The notes beneath the pieces are model-generated. The model was not told the DNA's origin and did not search any database. It was given only the letters and a program-made list of their open reading frames with translations. Position numbers and translations under genes: made by a program. Positions 8,241-16,757 of a stretch of DNA of 64,000 bases are shown piece after piece. Each line of letters opens with the position of its first letter. Positions within the stretch are counted from its first letter, which is position 1. The stretch spans positions 2,995,136-3,059,135 of the forward strand of contig OX638355.1 of assembly GCA_951813285.1 (NCBI GenBank). Reading direction: 5' to 3'. Source of the stretch: Terriglobia bacterium. Its GTDB lineage: Bacteria; Acidobacteriota; Terriglobia; Versatilivoradales; Versatilivoraceae.

Positions 8241-9890
8241 TCAAGAGAGGCTGTCTTTTCGAAAGCGAATGGAGGCCTCCAGCATGACCCAGAGGCTCAG
8301 CAGGAGGATGGCGCCGCCTACCGAGAGCAGGAGATATTGGCTGGAGATCCAGTAGCCCTTGATCTCCATGACCATGGCGATCACGGTTACGGTGATCATG
8401 AAGAGCATGGGCAGGCTGGCGAACCAGTGGTTTCTGCCGCGTTGCCGGAGGTAGATGGCGATGGTCAGCAGCGTCAGCGCGCCCAGGACCTGGTTGGTGC
8501 TGCCGAAGAGCTTCCACAGGAGTAGCCCGGCCGGTTTGCCGTCCACTTCATAGAAGGCAAAGAAGCCGATGGAAGCCGCGGCCAGCAGGGAGGAGAGGTG
8601 GCGGTTGGTCAGCAGCGGCAGCCGGAGGCCGCTCGCGATCTCGGTGATGTTGTAGCGCAGCAATCTGGTGCCAGAATCCAGCGAGGTCAGCGCAAAGGAC
8701 ACGGCCACCAGGGCGATGAAGGCCTGGGCCCAGGAAAAGGGTACTCCCAGTTGGCTGATGAACAGGGCCGCCCCATCGATGAAGGCCCGCATCTTTTCGG
8801 AGAGCGTGCCGGCGGTCGACCAACTCTGGTAGTGGGTGCTCCAGGCTTCGATGGTTCGGAATCCGGCCGTGCAGGCCAGCACCGCCAGCAGGCCCAGCAG
8901 CGACTCCCCGATCATGCCGCCGTAGCCGATGGAGACGGCATCGGTTTCCCGCGAGATCTGTTTGGAGGTGGTTCCAGATGAGACCAGTCCATGGAATCCG
9001 GAAACGGCGCCGCAGGCGATGACGATGAAGACGAAGGGAAAGATGGGCGGAGCACCGGCAGGACTGGCGTCCAGCACCGGAGCCGCGAAGTTGGGTCGGA
9101 GGACAAAGAAACCGACGTAGGCGAGCCCCAGACCCAGATAGAGGAGGAAGGAGTTCAGATAGTCCCGCGGCTGAAGCAGGGCCCAGACGGGCAGGGTGGA
9201 GGCGCAGAAAGCATAGATCAGGATCAGCACCCCCCATACACCGGCCGTCAGATCGGGCTTTTCGAACTGGAGGCCCAGCCAGATGGTGAAGAGCATGAGA
9301 GCGAAGCCCCCCACGGTGAGCTTCCAGACCGAGATCGACTTCCTGAAGGCGGCCCAGCCCACCACCAGAGCGATGGCGATCAGGGAGAATGTGGGGAAGA
9401 CCGCCTCGGGGTAGAAGGCGGCGGTAAACAGCCCGGCCACCACGTGGACAAAGACGCCCATGGCCAGACAGACCAGGAAAAAGATAAGAACGTGGAAGAG
9501 GGACTTGGCTCGTGGCCCGATGATTTCCTCGGCCACCTTGCCGATGCTCAGGCCCCGGTTCCGCATGGAAAGGACCAGGGCCCCGAAGTCGTGGACGGCC
9601 CCGATGAGGAGGGTGCCGAACACCACCCAGAGCATGCCGGGAAGCCATCCCCAGATCACCGCGATGGCCGGCCCCAGCATGGGTGAGAGCCCGGCGATGG
9701 AGGCGTAGTGGTGTCCGAACAGAACGCTGCGCCGGCAGGGAACGTAGTCGACGTTGTCCCGCAACTGGTGGGCCGGAGTCGGTCTGTCCGGGTCCAGGCG
9801 GAAGACCCATCGGCCCAGGTACCGGGCATAGAATCGGTAGAAGAGGACGTAGGTGACCAAGCAGCCGGCCGCGGCCCAAATCGCGTCCAT
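8241..9890 (-). CDS. cstA: CstA-family carbon starvation/peptide (pyruvate) transporter
   Basis: An inner-membrane protein of about 549 residues with many hydrophobic helices. CstA-typical motifs are visible: YARYLGRWVFRLD near the start, YVPCRRSVLFGHHYASIAG, GPAIAVIWGWLPGMLW, GAVHDFGALVLSMRN, SGFHGLVSSGTTSKQ, and SLDSGTRLLRYN near the end. Family members take up peptides or pyruvate under carbon limitation. I chose ATG 9888-9890, which has GGGGGGAGCG directly upstream; a longer start at 9932 lacks a ribosome site. At 549 residues it is the shorter form, missing part of the C-terminal extension of E. coli CstA (about 700). It runs divergently from msrA, and no kinase/response-regulator pair (BtsSR type) is nearby. 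Confidence 0.93.
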   Translation of the reverse strand: MDAIWAAAGCLVTYVLFYRFYARYLGRWVFRLDPDRPTPAHQLRDNVDYVPCRRSVLFGHHYASIAGLSPMLGPAIAVIWGWLPGMLWVVFGTLLIGAVHDFGALVLSMRNRGLSIGKVAEEIIGPRAKSLFHVLIFFLVCLAMGVFVHVVAGLFTAAFYPEAVFPTFSLIAIALVVGWAAFRKSISVWKLTVGGFALMLFTIWLGLQFEKPDLTAGVWGVLILIYAFCASTLPVWALLQPRDYLNSFLLYLGLGLAYVGFFVLRPNFAAPVLDASPAGAPPIFPFVFIVIACGAVSGFHGLVSSGTTSKQISRETDAVSIGYGGMIGESLLGLLAVLACTAGFRTIEAWSTHYQSWSTAGTLSEKMRAFIDGAALFISQLGVPFSWAQAFIALVAVSFALTSLDSGTRLLRYNITEIASGLRLPLLTNRHLSSLLAAASIGFFAFYEVDGKPAGLLLWKLFGSTNQVLGALTLLTIAIYLRQRGRNHWFASLPMLFMITVTVIAMVMEIKGYWISSQYLLLSVGGAILLLSLWVMLEASIRFRKDSLS

Positions 9891-10007
9891 CGCTCCCCCC
9901 TGGATCGGATACGGCCACCGATCATACAACAATTCACAGGGAATGACGGTTGATTATCCAGGATGTGGATCATCGGTTGGCGAATCCCGTCCTCCGGCGC
10001 TTCCTCG

Positions 10008-10027
10008 GGCAGGAAATCCGCTATACT
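10008..10027 (+). promoter_or_regulatory. Possible msrA promoter block
   Basis: GGCAGGAAATCCGC followed by TATACT (10022-10027) sits 46 bases before the msrA start. It repeats, with two bases less, the block upstream of the sulfur-carrier/E1 fusion (3338-3359). The -35 element is not obvious. Confidence 0.35.
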
Positions 10028-10073
10028 GGCTTGGTCCCCCTATCTCAACGGGCGGGGAGAAAGGAGAGCATCC

Positions 10074-10544
10074 ATGGCCAGGGCCACGTTTGCAGCCGGC
10101 TGTTTCTGGGGTGTCGAGGCCGCCTATCGGCAGGTCGAAGGGGTCTTGTCCACTTCCGTGGGCTACACGGGAGGAACCCTGGAAAATCCTGATTACCGGG
10201 CGGTGTGTACCGACACCACCGGTCATGCCGAGGCGGTCGACATCGAATACGATCCCTCCAAAGTCACCTATGAGCAGTTGCTGGACATCTTTTGGGACAA
10301 TCACGATCCCACCACCTTGAATCGCCAGGGGCCCGATTTCGGCAGCCAGTATCGTTCGGCCGTCTACTATCACGACGTTCGCCAGGAAACGGCAGCCCGG
10401 GAGTCCAGGGAGCGGCGGAATGTCTCCGGCCGCTATCCGCGCCCGATCGTGACCGAGATCACGGCGGCCTCCACCTATTACCGAGCCGAGGAGTACCACC
10501 AGCAGTACCTGGAAAAGCGTGGCCTGGCTCACTGCGGGATTTAA
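10074..10544 (+). CDS. msrA: Peptide methionine sulfoxide reductase MsrA
   Basis: Reduces methionine-S-sulfoxide in proteins and free methionine. The 156 residues start [18 protein letters not shown], with the nucleophilic Cys C10 in the invariant GCFWG motif. [35 protein letters not shown] and YHQQYL follow. A Cys three residues from the end (C154) is a plausible resolving cysteine. ATG 10074 has AAAGGAG eight bases upstream; longer in-frame starts have no ribosome site. There is no fused or adjacent MsrB. It is probably monocistronic and cytoplasmic, as no signal peptide is present. Confidence 0.97.
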   Translation: MARATFAAGCFWGVEAAYRQVEGVLSTSVGYTGGTLENPDYRAVCTDTTGHAEAVDIEYDPSKVTYEQLLDIFWDNHDPTTLNRQGPDFGSQYRSAVYYHDVRQETAARESRERRNVSGRYPRPIVTEITAASTYYRAEEYHQQYLEKRGLAHCGI

Positions 10545-10573
10545 CATTTACAGACCACCGTGCGGGTGTGGCC

Positions 10574-10837
10574 GTGTCCCCTCGAAGATAACGTGACGTC
10601 CCAATGAACCGACGGCTCAACATCACCCTGCCGGAACAAACGGTCAGGATGCTCGATCGTGCTGCGCCTCGAGGCCAGCGTTCGAAGTTGATTGACGAAG
10701 CCGTGACACGCTTCGTCAAGGAACAGGGGAGAGCGAACCTTCGAAGGCAGCTCGCGCTTGGTGCGACAGCTCGATCCGAGCGTGACCGGGAGCTGGCTGA
10801 GTAACCGAATGTCCAGGGAGTGTTGGTGTCCCCTCGA
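10574..10837. repeat. 12-bp direct repeat bracketing the RHH gene
   Basis: GTGTCCCCTCGA occurs at 10574-10585 and at 10826-10837. The second copy is the very start of the prenyl synthase gene (GTG TCC CCT CGA). The 252 bases from 10586 to 10837 contain the RHH antitoxin gene and one repeat copy, as expected if a small cassette had inserted at the start of ispA. Confidence 0.6.
10604..10804 (+). CDS. Orphan ribbon-helix-helix (CopG-type) antitoxin-like protein
   Basis: 66 residues beginning MNRRLNITLPEQTVRMLDR, the beta-strand then helix pattern of RHH DNA-binding antitoxins, followed by RSKLIDEAVTRFV (second helix) and a basic helical tail. Related antitoxins usually continue beyond ELAE with an acidic or aromatic toxin-binding tail; here a TAA follows ELAE at once, so the C-terminus may be truncated. 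No toxin gene is adjacent: the next gene, 21 bases on, is a prenyl synthase. The gene lies inside a 12-bp direct repeat. It may act as a stand-alone repressor or be a remnant. Confidence 0.65.
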   Translation: MNRRLNITLPEQTVRMLDRAAPRGQRSKLIDEAVTRFVKEQGRANLRRQLALGATARSERDRELAE

Positions 10838-11722
10838 TTAGAAAAGTATCTGCGCGAAAAAAGGGTTCAGGTTGACCGGACTTTGGAGCAGGTGCTGCCT
10901 CTGGAGGATCGGGAGCCCCGCGTCATCCACCGGGCCATGCGTTACAGCGTCTTTGCCGGTGGGAAGCGCCTTCGCCCCATCCTGGCCATCGCCGCCTACC
11001 GGATCGCCGGCGGCAGCCAGGAGGCCATCCTGGTGCCTGCCTGCGGACTGGAGCTGATCCACACCTACTCGCTGATCCACGACGACCTGCCCTGCATGGA
11101 CGATGACGACTATCGTCGCGGGCGGCCCACCAGCCACAAGGTCTTCGGAGAGGCCATGGCGGTCCTGGCGGGTGACGCCATGACCGCGCTGGCCTTCGAG
11201 TGTCTGCTGGCCCAAGACCGGAAAAACTGTTTTCCCGAAGGCGCACAGCTGGGAGCCGCGCGCGCCGTGGCCCGGGCCATTGGGACAGTGGGCCTGGTGG
11301 GTGGCCAGGTCATGGATATCTCCAACGACGCCAGGGACGGAAGAAAGGAAACCCTGGAAGAGACCTGCGGGCGTAAGACCGGGGCGCTGATTGAGACCTC
11401 ATTGGAATGCGGGGGCCTGCTGGCGGGGGCCGACTCCAGGGTTCTGGGGGCGTTGCGGCGCTACGGCAAAGGGCTGGGCCTGGGCTTCCAGATCATTGAC
11501 GATGTTCTCAATGTGACGGGAGACCCGCGGCGGATGGGCAAAGCCGCCCACAGCGATCAGGCGCGGGACATGGTGACCTTCGCCAGCCTGTTGGGCGTGG
11601 AGGCGGCCAGAGAGGAAGCACGGCGCCGGATTGCCCAGGCCAAGTCCAGCCTTGAATTCCTGGGAGACGTTGCCTGGCCCCTGCTCGAGATCGCCGACTA
11701 CGTGCTGGAACGGGAGTCGTAG
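10826..11722 (+). CDS. ispA: Polyprenyl (farnesyl/geranylgeranyl) diphosphate synthase
   Basis: Trans-isoprenyl diphosphate synthase, 298 residues. It condenses isopentenyl diphosphate with allylic diphosphates to supply quinone and undecaprenyl precursors. Motifs are YSVFAGGKRLRPIL (IPP binding), the first Asp-rich motif HDDLPCMDDDD with the insertion typical of bacterial short-chain enzymes, RRGRPTSHK, KTGALI, and the second Asp-rich motif FQIIDDVLN. Product chain length (C15 or C20) cannot be told from sequence alone. The start is ambiguous: GTG 10826 has AGGGAG at a good distance, while GTG 10820 overlaps that site. The downstream xseB/dxs partners usual for ispA are absent. Confidence 0.93.
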   Translation: MSPRLEKYLREKRVQVDRTLEQVLPLEDREPRVIHRAMRYSVFAGGKRLRPILAIAAYRIAGGSQEAILVPACGLELIHTYSLIHDDLPCMDDDDYRRGRPTSHKVFGEAMAVLAGDAMTALAFECLLAQDRKNCFPEGAQLGAARAVARAIGTVGLVGGQVMDISNDARDGRKETLEETCGRKTGALIETSLECGGLLAGADSRVLGALRRYGKGLGLGFQIIDDVLNVTGDPRRMGKAAHSDQARDMVTFASLLGVEAAREEARRRIAQAKSSLEFLGDVAWPLLEIADYVLERES

Positions 11723-12332
11723 CCCCAGTCCGAGACAAGTCCGGCCCCGGCCTTGGCGGGCGGATCATGCAGAGGAGAAACATCCGGCCGTTAGTGGAGA
11801 CGAACCACGAAGGAAAACGAAGACTGATGGACCTCCTTGGGTGCGACGACGTCACGGGATGAAGCCCACCCGGGAGCGCGGGCGTCCCGCCCGCACAATT
11901 CCTGGCACAGCCTCACCCATCTCCTCCCCTGGATCAACCGGCAACGACCCCATGGCTTTGCTTCGGCTGGCCCGATGTGGTGCCCGCCGGCAGGGTGGCC
12001 GGCTGCCGCATCGCAGGGAAACCGAGCGGCAGGTAAGGGATAAGGATGCGGGCGGGACGCCTGCGCTCCCGGGTGGTGTCCTTCCGATAGTTCAGTGGAG
12101 GGTTTCCGACGGACGACTACTCTGAAAGCCGGCCTGCGCCCCTTGGGAAACTCCCGTTTGCCCGGGTGTCACGCCCCCGCCCCACACGACGGTACGGATC
12201 ATACCGGGCGAAACAGGAGATGCTTCAGGTGGGTGGGAGTAAATCGGTCTGCTCAACCTGTCGATTGATTCCCCGGATCAATCCTCTTGAGTAGCACTCT
12301 CCAGGCAGCGATTCATGCGGGCAAGCCGGTCT
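11723..12332. other. Non-coding region of about 610 bases
   Basis: No credible gene is visible; overlapping short frames on several strands are low-complexity. The region holds the inverted repeat at 11867-12074. It separates housekeeping genes from the restriction island and ends just before the stop of the YgjP-like gene. No tRNA or att-like duplication was recognised. Confidence 0.5.
11867..12074. repeat. Long inverted repeat, 28-bp GC-rich arms
   Basis: The left arm CCCGGGAGCGCGGGCGTCCC plus eight more bases (11869-11896) is matched in inverted orientation at 12047-12074 with one mismatch. The arms are themselves partly self-complementary (GCGGGCGTCCCGCCCGC). About 150 bases lie between them, without a gene. 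The layout suggests a REP/MITE-type intergenic element at the edge of the restriction island. Confidence 0.6.
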
Positions 12333-13016
12333 TCAGACGTCCTGCTCCAGAAGCTGCCCGTTTTCTCTCAGCCAACTTTTCGCCTTCTCCGTGGCCGGAA
12401 CTTGGGTCCGGACGATATTCCAGAATCGGGGCGTATGGTTGCCCTCGATCAGGTGTGCAAGTTCATGCACGATGACGTAGTCGATCACGAACATGGGCGC
12501 CTTGATCAATCGCCAGTTGAGGTTCACGTTGTCCTTCACCGTGCATGAACCCCAGCGGTAGCGGCTGTCAAAGATTTTCGCCTGTTTGAAGTTGACGCCG
12601 ATCTCTCGAGCGTGCCGTGCCACGCGGGGCAAGACCAGTTGTGACGCTCTGGCAACATACCAGTCGCGCATCGCGCCCTTCCGCCCTGCTGCCGTTGAGG
12701 ACGGAACCAGGAAATACCGATTGAACCGAACCTCCGTCCCACCCCCTGCCACCAACTCGATTCGATAATTGCGTCCCAGATATAGCGCCGACTCGCCCGT
12801 CACCAGCTCCTTGCCCGGGGGATGCGGTAATGCCTCATACTTCTGACTGTGCCGGGTTTTCTCGTAGATCCACTGCCGCTTTTCCCGAACCACTCGGTCG
12901 ATCGACTCATCGGAAACATCTGCCGGGGCCTGAACAACGACTCGCCGGTCACGCTCAACGGTGATGGCGAGTTTCTTGCGTTTGTTAGATCTCTGGACCG
13001 AGTAACGGAGATCCAT
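12333..13016 (-). CDS. YgjP/WLM-like zinc metallopeptidase
   Basis: 227 residues of the DUF45 (YgjP, SprT-like) family. The zinc motif is H184-E-L-A-H188 in VIVHELAHLIEGNHTPRFW, with H194 as the probable third ligand. The upstream WGSCTVKDNVNLNWRLI is a family signature. The N-terminal half is beta-rich (SVQRSNKRKKLAITV). The gene starts five bases after the hsdR stop, so it is the last gene of the hsdR transcript. Such metallopeptidases are often found next to type I restriction genes, but their role there is unknown to me. It has no signal peptide, so it should be cytoplasmic. Confidence 0.88.
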   Translation of the reverse strand: MDLRYSVQRSNKRKKLAITVERDRRVVVQAPADVSDESIDRVVREKRQWIYEKTRHSQKYEALPHPPGKELVTGESALYLGRNYRIELVAGGGTEVRFNRYFLVPSSTAAGRKGAMRDWYVARASQLVLPRVARHAREIGVNFKQAKIFDSRYRWGSCTVKDNVNLNWRLIKAPMFVIDYVIVHELAHLIEGNHTPRFWNIVRTQVPATEKAKSWLRENGQLLEQDV

Positions 13017-13021
13017 AGTAC

Positions 13022-16000
13022 TTACTTGGCGAACAGGATGATGTCGTTATTGCTTTCGGCAATCTCCATCACCCGACTGATCAAATGTGCCCGATTTTCG
13101 GTGATGCGCTGGACCGAGGCAAACTCCGGCGCAAGCAGAGTCTTCTGAATTTCCGCCCTCAGCTTGTTTCGGGCCGGGATGCTCTGCCAGAACCCGGTGA
13201 GACGAAGTTCACGCTCGACAGCCAGGGACACTTTCTGAGTCAGGTCCACCAGGTAGCTGATTTTCTTTTCCTCGGTCCATCCGTAGGGCGGACTCGGGTC
13301 CACCACCTTCAACCTGACTGAACCCTCTTCAACAGGGTCTCCGTTAAACAACTCGCGCCGGAACATGCGGAAGAACGGCATCTGCTTCTTTCGATGGAGC
13401 CCAAAGGTGGGTTCTTTGCTAACGCTTGAGATGCGCCTTCGCAGTTTCTCCAACTCCTCGTAGATCTTCTGCCAGTTGTCGCGGAATTGCTCGAATATGG
13501 CTGCCAGCGCCTCGGCAAAGGAAGCCTTCAGGTCCGGGTCGTCGTCGAGTTCCACATCAAGATGGTGACGGATGGCGTGCTCGATCTCGGCTGCCTTGGT
13601 CTTGGTGCGGGTCCGTTTGACGAGATCCTTGACGAAATCGTCTTCAAGGATGGAAATGGGGGGCACTTTGACGTCGATGCCACGCGATTCCAGGTGCTGG
13701 TCCGTGATGACCCGCAACTTTGCCGGAATGCCCTTCATGCTCAGCCGCTGGTCGCGGAAGTGCTTGCCCGCCAGGACGTTGATTTCGGCAAGGACCTGAT
13801 AAGCCTGGACGTAGTCGAGGGCCTGTTTGGCGGGGAACAACAGGTTCAGGTGCCGGGTGAGCTTCTTGAAGGCCAGAATGAATTCGAAGCGCAGGTCTTC
13901 GTCATAGAAGGCATCGAAGAAGGCATCGTGGTCGTTCAGATCGTCGAGGCCGTTGTTTTTCAGCAACTCCATGATTGCGGCGTGGCAGTCCTGAAGCTCC
14001 CGCAACTCATCCTCGGGAAAACTGAGAGAATCGATGACTTCTCCCTGCTCCTTCTTGTCGTAGACGTCAATGGCCTTCTTGAGATGGTGTCCGATGCCGA
14101 CGTAGTCGACCACGAAACCCTTGGTCTTGTCCTCCCTGGCGATGCGGTTCACCCGTGCGATTGCCTGCAGCAGATTGTGAGCCACGACCACCCTGTCGAG
14201 ATACATCACCTGTTCGAGGGGTGCATTGAAGCCGGTGAGCAGCATGTTATTGACGATGAGAATCCCCACCTCGCCACGCACGCCTTCGTCTTCGCTTCCG
14301 AAGGCCAGCTTGAAGCTCTTGATGCTCGTCTTGTGCCTCGTGGAATCGGTAAAGGCCTTGAGGTGCGGTAGGTCGTTATGCTTTTTGGAAATGATGACAT
14401 CCGTCCGCATCTCCTTGAGACGTTCCAGATGCAGCCTTTGGGGATTGGCCTGCTCCAGCTTTGCGACGGCGGCCGAGAGCGCCGCATCGATGTGCGGCTT
14501 GTAACGAACGGCTGCCTCGCGTGAAGTGGCCACCACCTGGGCCTTGTAGCCGTTGGGAAACACGTGGGTCAGGTAATGCTCGACCATGTCTTTCGCCTTG
14601 GCCCTGATGGTCGATTCCGCTTCCAGGTAGGCATCTCGTGAACCATAGCCAAGGATCTCCAGGCGCTGTTGCAAATCGTACTCGCTGAAAACGTCCGCGA
14701 AGGCCGTATCCATCGCTGCCTGGTCGGGGACTCCGGCCTTGTGGGTGCGTCCCTCGTAGACGATCTGGAGCGTCACGCCGTCCTCGATCGACTGTCGCAG
14801 GGTGTACTTGTCGATGTAGTCGCCGAATACCCGCTCGGTCTTGTCGATTGGGGTGCCGGTGTAACCGATCTTGGTAGCGTTGGGAATCGCCCTATCGAGG
14901 TTGGCGCCCAGCAGCTTGTACTGGGAACGATGGGCCTCGTCGGTCATGACCAGAATGTGGTGGCTGGCGTTCAGTTCAGGAAAGGACTCCTGGAGGTCCA
15001 CCTCACGAAACTTGTGGATCATGGCCATGACCAGGTCCGAGGTGTCGGCGCGGAGCAGCTCCTTGAGCCCTTGGATGTTGTCCGCCACTTTCACCGTAAA
15101 GCCGATGTTCTGGGTGGTTTCGGAAAGCTGCTGTTCGAGTTGAGTGCGGTCGGTGACGAAAACCACTTTCCAGTTGGTGAGCGTCGCGTGGCGGTACATC
15201 TCTCGGACCATGAACATCATGGTCAGGGACTTGCCCGAACCCTGCGTGTGCCAGACGATGCCGCTGCGCTGGCGTGGGCTTTGACCTTCCAGCAATCGCT
15301 TCACCGCCAGCTTCACCGCCCGGAACTGCTGGTAGCGCCCCACCATCTTGATGGTCTGGCCCTCTTCGTTGACCGTGAACAACGTGAAGGTGCGAATCAG
15401 GTCGAGGAGATTGCCGGGATCGAGCATCCCCGCCACCAGGCGCTGCTGATCGTTCGGGCCTCCTGCCCCATGCTCCAGTTCATCCACCGTCCGGGGATAG
15501 GGGTCCGCCCAGCGGTAGAAATACTTTTCGCTGTGGGTCGTGATGGTGCCGAACTTGGCCTGTTGCCGGCAGGTGGCTACCACAAACTGGTTGTAGTAGA
15601 AGAGGGGCGGGTTTCCCTCGTCCCTGGCCCCCCGCTGCTGGCTGTAGCGCAGAAGCTGGTCGATGGCCTCCGGGATGGCGTCCTTCACCTTGGGTGACTT
15701 GCATTCGATCACCACCACCGGCAGGCCGTTCAGAAAGAGCACAATGTCGGGAATGATGTGGTGTTCGGTTCCAAGGACTCGAACCTTGAATTGACAGACG
15801 GCGATGAAGCGGTTGTTGTCACGATTCTTGAAATCAACGAAATGGACGGTGGGGCTATTCTCTCCAGTTTGCCGGTTCCGGCTGACGCTGGTGTTCTCAA
15901 GCAGCAGATTGAAGACGTGGCGATTGTTCTCCAACAGTCCCGTGCCCGGGAAGCTGGAGGTGAGTCGTTTGACTACTTCGTCGATCTGGTCATTCTCCAG

Positions 16001-16222
16001 CCAGGGATTGATGACCCGCAGTTGCTTGCACAGTACGGGCAGCATCACCACTTCGGTGAAGCTCTCACGATGGCTGTTGGCGGGGATTTGCTCCTTGTCG
16101 AGGTCAAGGATCTCCCAGCCAAGCCCGGCGAGTTGGTCCAGGAATGGTTTTTCGACGTGGTTGCGCTCGTCCAGGCGATGCGGTTGTGGGCTCATGACAT
16201 TGGTATCGAAAGTGGCTCTCAC
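13022..16222 (-). CDS. hsdR: Type I restriction enzyme, R (helicase-nuclease) subunit
   Basis: Motor and nuclease subunit of a type I restriction enzyme, 1,066 residues. The N-terminal PD-(D/E)xK nuclease has D159 in IIPDIVLFLNG and E173-x-K175 in VVIECKSP. SF2 helicase motifs follow: Walker A HTQGSGKSLTMMF (about residue 330), DEAH in VMTDEAHRSQY, and TGTPI. The C-terminal part is helical and should contact HsdM. I chose GTG 16222 because it overlaps the TGA of the preceding 51-residue ORF (GTGA), predicting translational coupling; ATG 16195 is an alternative. Unlike the usual hsdRMS operon, it is about 4.5 kb away from hsdS, separated by five genes. It looks intact. Confidence 0.96.
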   Translation of the reverse strand: MRATFDTNVMSPQPHRLDERNHVEKPFLDQLAGLGWEILDLDKEQIPANSHRESFTEVVMLPVLCKQLRVINPWLENDQIDEVVKRLTSSFPGTGLLENNRHVFNLLLENTSVSRNRQTGENSPTVHFVDFKNRDNNRFIAVCQFKVRVLGTEHHIIPDIVLFLNGLPVVVIECKSPKVKDAIPEAIDQLLRYSQQRGARDEGNPPLFYYNQFVVATCRQQAKFGTITTHSEKYFYRWADPYPRTVDELEHGAGGPNDQQRLVAGMLDPGNLLDLIRTFTLFTVNEEGQTIKMVGRYQQFRAVKLAVKRLLEGQSPRQRSGIVWHTQGSGKSLTMMFMVREMYRHATLTNWKVVFVTDRTQLEQQLSETTQNIGFTVKVADNIQGLKELLRADTSDLVMAMIHKFREVDLQESFPELNASHHILVMTDEAHRSQYKLLGANLDRAIPNATKIGYTGTPIDKTERVFGDYIDKYTLRQSIEDGVTLQIVYEGRTHKAGVPDQAAMDTAFADVFSEYDLQQRLEILGYGSRDAYLEAESTIRAKAKDMVEHYLTHVFPNGYKAQVVATSREAAVRYKPHIDAALSAAVAKLEQANPQRLHLERLKEMRTDVIISKKHNDLPHLKAFTDSTRHKTSIKSFKLAFGSEDEGVRGEVGILIVNNMLLTGFNAPLEQVMYLDRVVVAHNLLQAIARVNRIAREDKTKGFVVDYVGIGHHLKKAIDVYDKKEQGEVIDSLSFPEDELRELQDCHAAIMELLKNNGLDDLNDHDAFFDAFYDEDLRFEFILAFKKLTRHLNLLFPAKQALDYVQAYQVLAEINVLAGKHFRDQRLSMKGIPAKLRVITDQHLESRGIDVKVPPISILEDDFVKDLVKRTRTKTKAAEIEHAIRHHLDVELDDDPDLKASFAEALAAIFEQFRDNWQKIYEELEKLRRRISSVSKEPTFGLHRKKQMPFFRMFRRELFNGDPVEEGSVRLKVVDPSPPYGWTEEKKISYLVDLTQKVSLAVERELRLTGFWQSIPARNKLRAEIQKTLLAPEFASVQRITENRAHLISRVMEIAESNNDIILFAK

Positions 16223-16374
16223 TTACGGCAGCGAACTTCATCAATAATGGCCTTGATGTCAGACGGCCTCAGACCTGCCGTTCGAGCTTGCTTGCGAGCT
16301 TCTCCGATCAGGGCATCGAACTCATCCGTGGACGGTGGTGAGATGGCATTTAAAATGGTTGTATCCTTTGGCAT
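16219..16374 (-). CDS. 51-residue ORF, possible antitoxin-like peptide coupled to hsdR
   Basis: Translates as MPKDTTILNAISPP followed by a helical, charged segment STDEFDALIGEARKQARTAG and the ending PSDIKAIIDEVRCRK. It starts seven bases after the HigA-like gene stop, and its TGA overlaps the hsdR GTG by four bases. The DEFDALIxEAR ... GLxPSDI pattern resembles the C-terminal helical parts of some antitoxin proteins, but I cannot name the family. Its position between a repressor and a nuclease subunit suggests a role in timing or coupling hsdR translation. The coding call rests on the two tight junctions and the amphipathic composition. Confidence 0.55.
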   Translation of the reverse strand: MPKDTTILNAISPPSTDEFDALIGEARKQARTAGLRPSDIKAIIDEVRCRK

Positions 16375-16380
16375 CAGTAG

Positions 16381-16647
16381 TTACGTCCTTGATCGCACGC
16401 CCTTTCGCGCTCTCGACGACGAGATATCGAATGCGCTCTGCAGATTCATCCAGAATGCAGCGCCGGTTCCGAGAAAACGGCCAAGGCAAACCGCAGTCTC
16501 GGCCGTGACCGCCCGTCGGCCGCGCAGAATGGCGGTAATCCGGTTGGCAGGTACTCGGATGGCGAGCGCAAGCCGGTTCGCGCTCATGCCTCTCGCCTCC
16601 AACTCAGCTCGCAGCACGCGGCCGGCATGGGTCTTTACTCGGGTCAT
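16381..16647 (-). CDS. HigA-like XRE-family DNA-binding protein without a HigB
   Basis: 88 residues with a helix-turn-helix of HigA type: HAGRVLRAELEARGMSANRLA, then VPANRITAILRGRRAVTAETA, ending with the HigA signature GTGAAFWMNLQSAFD. ATG 16647 is preceded by CGAGGAGA; a longer frame lacks a ribosome site. HigA antitoxins normally follow a HigB RelE-type toxin gene, but only 110 bases separate this gene from the divergent ATPase gene, so no higB fits. It heads the strand that continues to the 51-residue ORF, hsdR and the metallopeptidase. I infer that it acts as a control protein for the restriction genes and perhaps for the divergent ATPase promoter. Confidence 0.8.
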   Translation of the reverse strand: MTRVKTHAGRVLRAELEARGMSANRLALAIRVPANRITAILRGRRAVTAETAVCLGRFLGTGAAFWMNLQSAFDISSSRARKGVRSRT

Positions 16648-16723
16648 TGCCTGTCTCCTCGGGCCTACCCTTTGTGATAATTCTAGATGCCAACCTCGCA
16701 AGCATGCCACTCTCAAAGCGGAA

Positions 16724-16756
16724 TTGACAATTAGAAAATATAACTTATGCTATAAG
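16724..16756 (+). promoter_or_regulatory. Promoter of the ATPase operon with overlapping dyad
   Basis: TTGACA (16724-16729), a 16-base spacer, and TATGCT (16746-16751) lie directly before ATG 16758. The transcript would start at or next to the ATG, so the mRNA is probably leaderless; no Shine-Dalgarno is present. A dyad CTTAT-GCT-ATAAG (16744-16756) overlaps the -10 and could be an operator, plausibly for the divergent HigA-like protein. Confidence 0.55.
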
Positions 16757-16757
16757 C

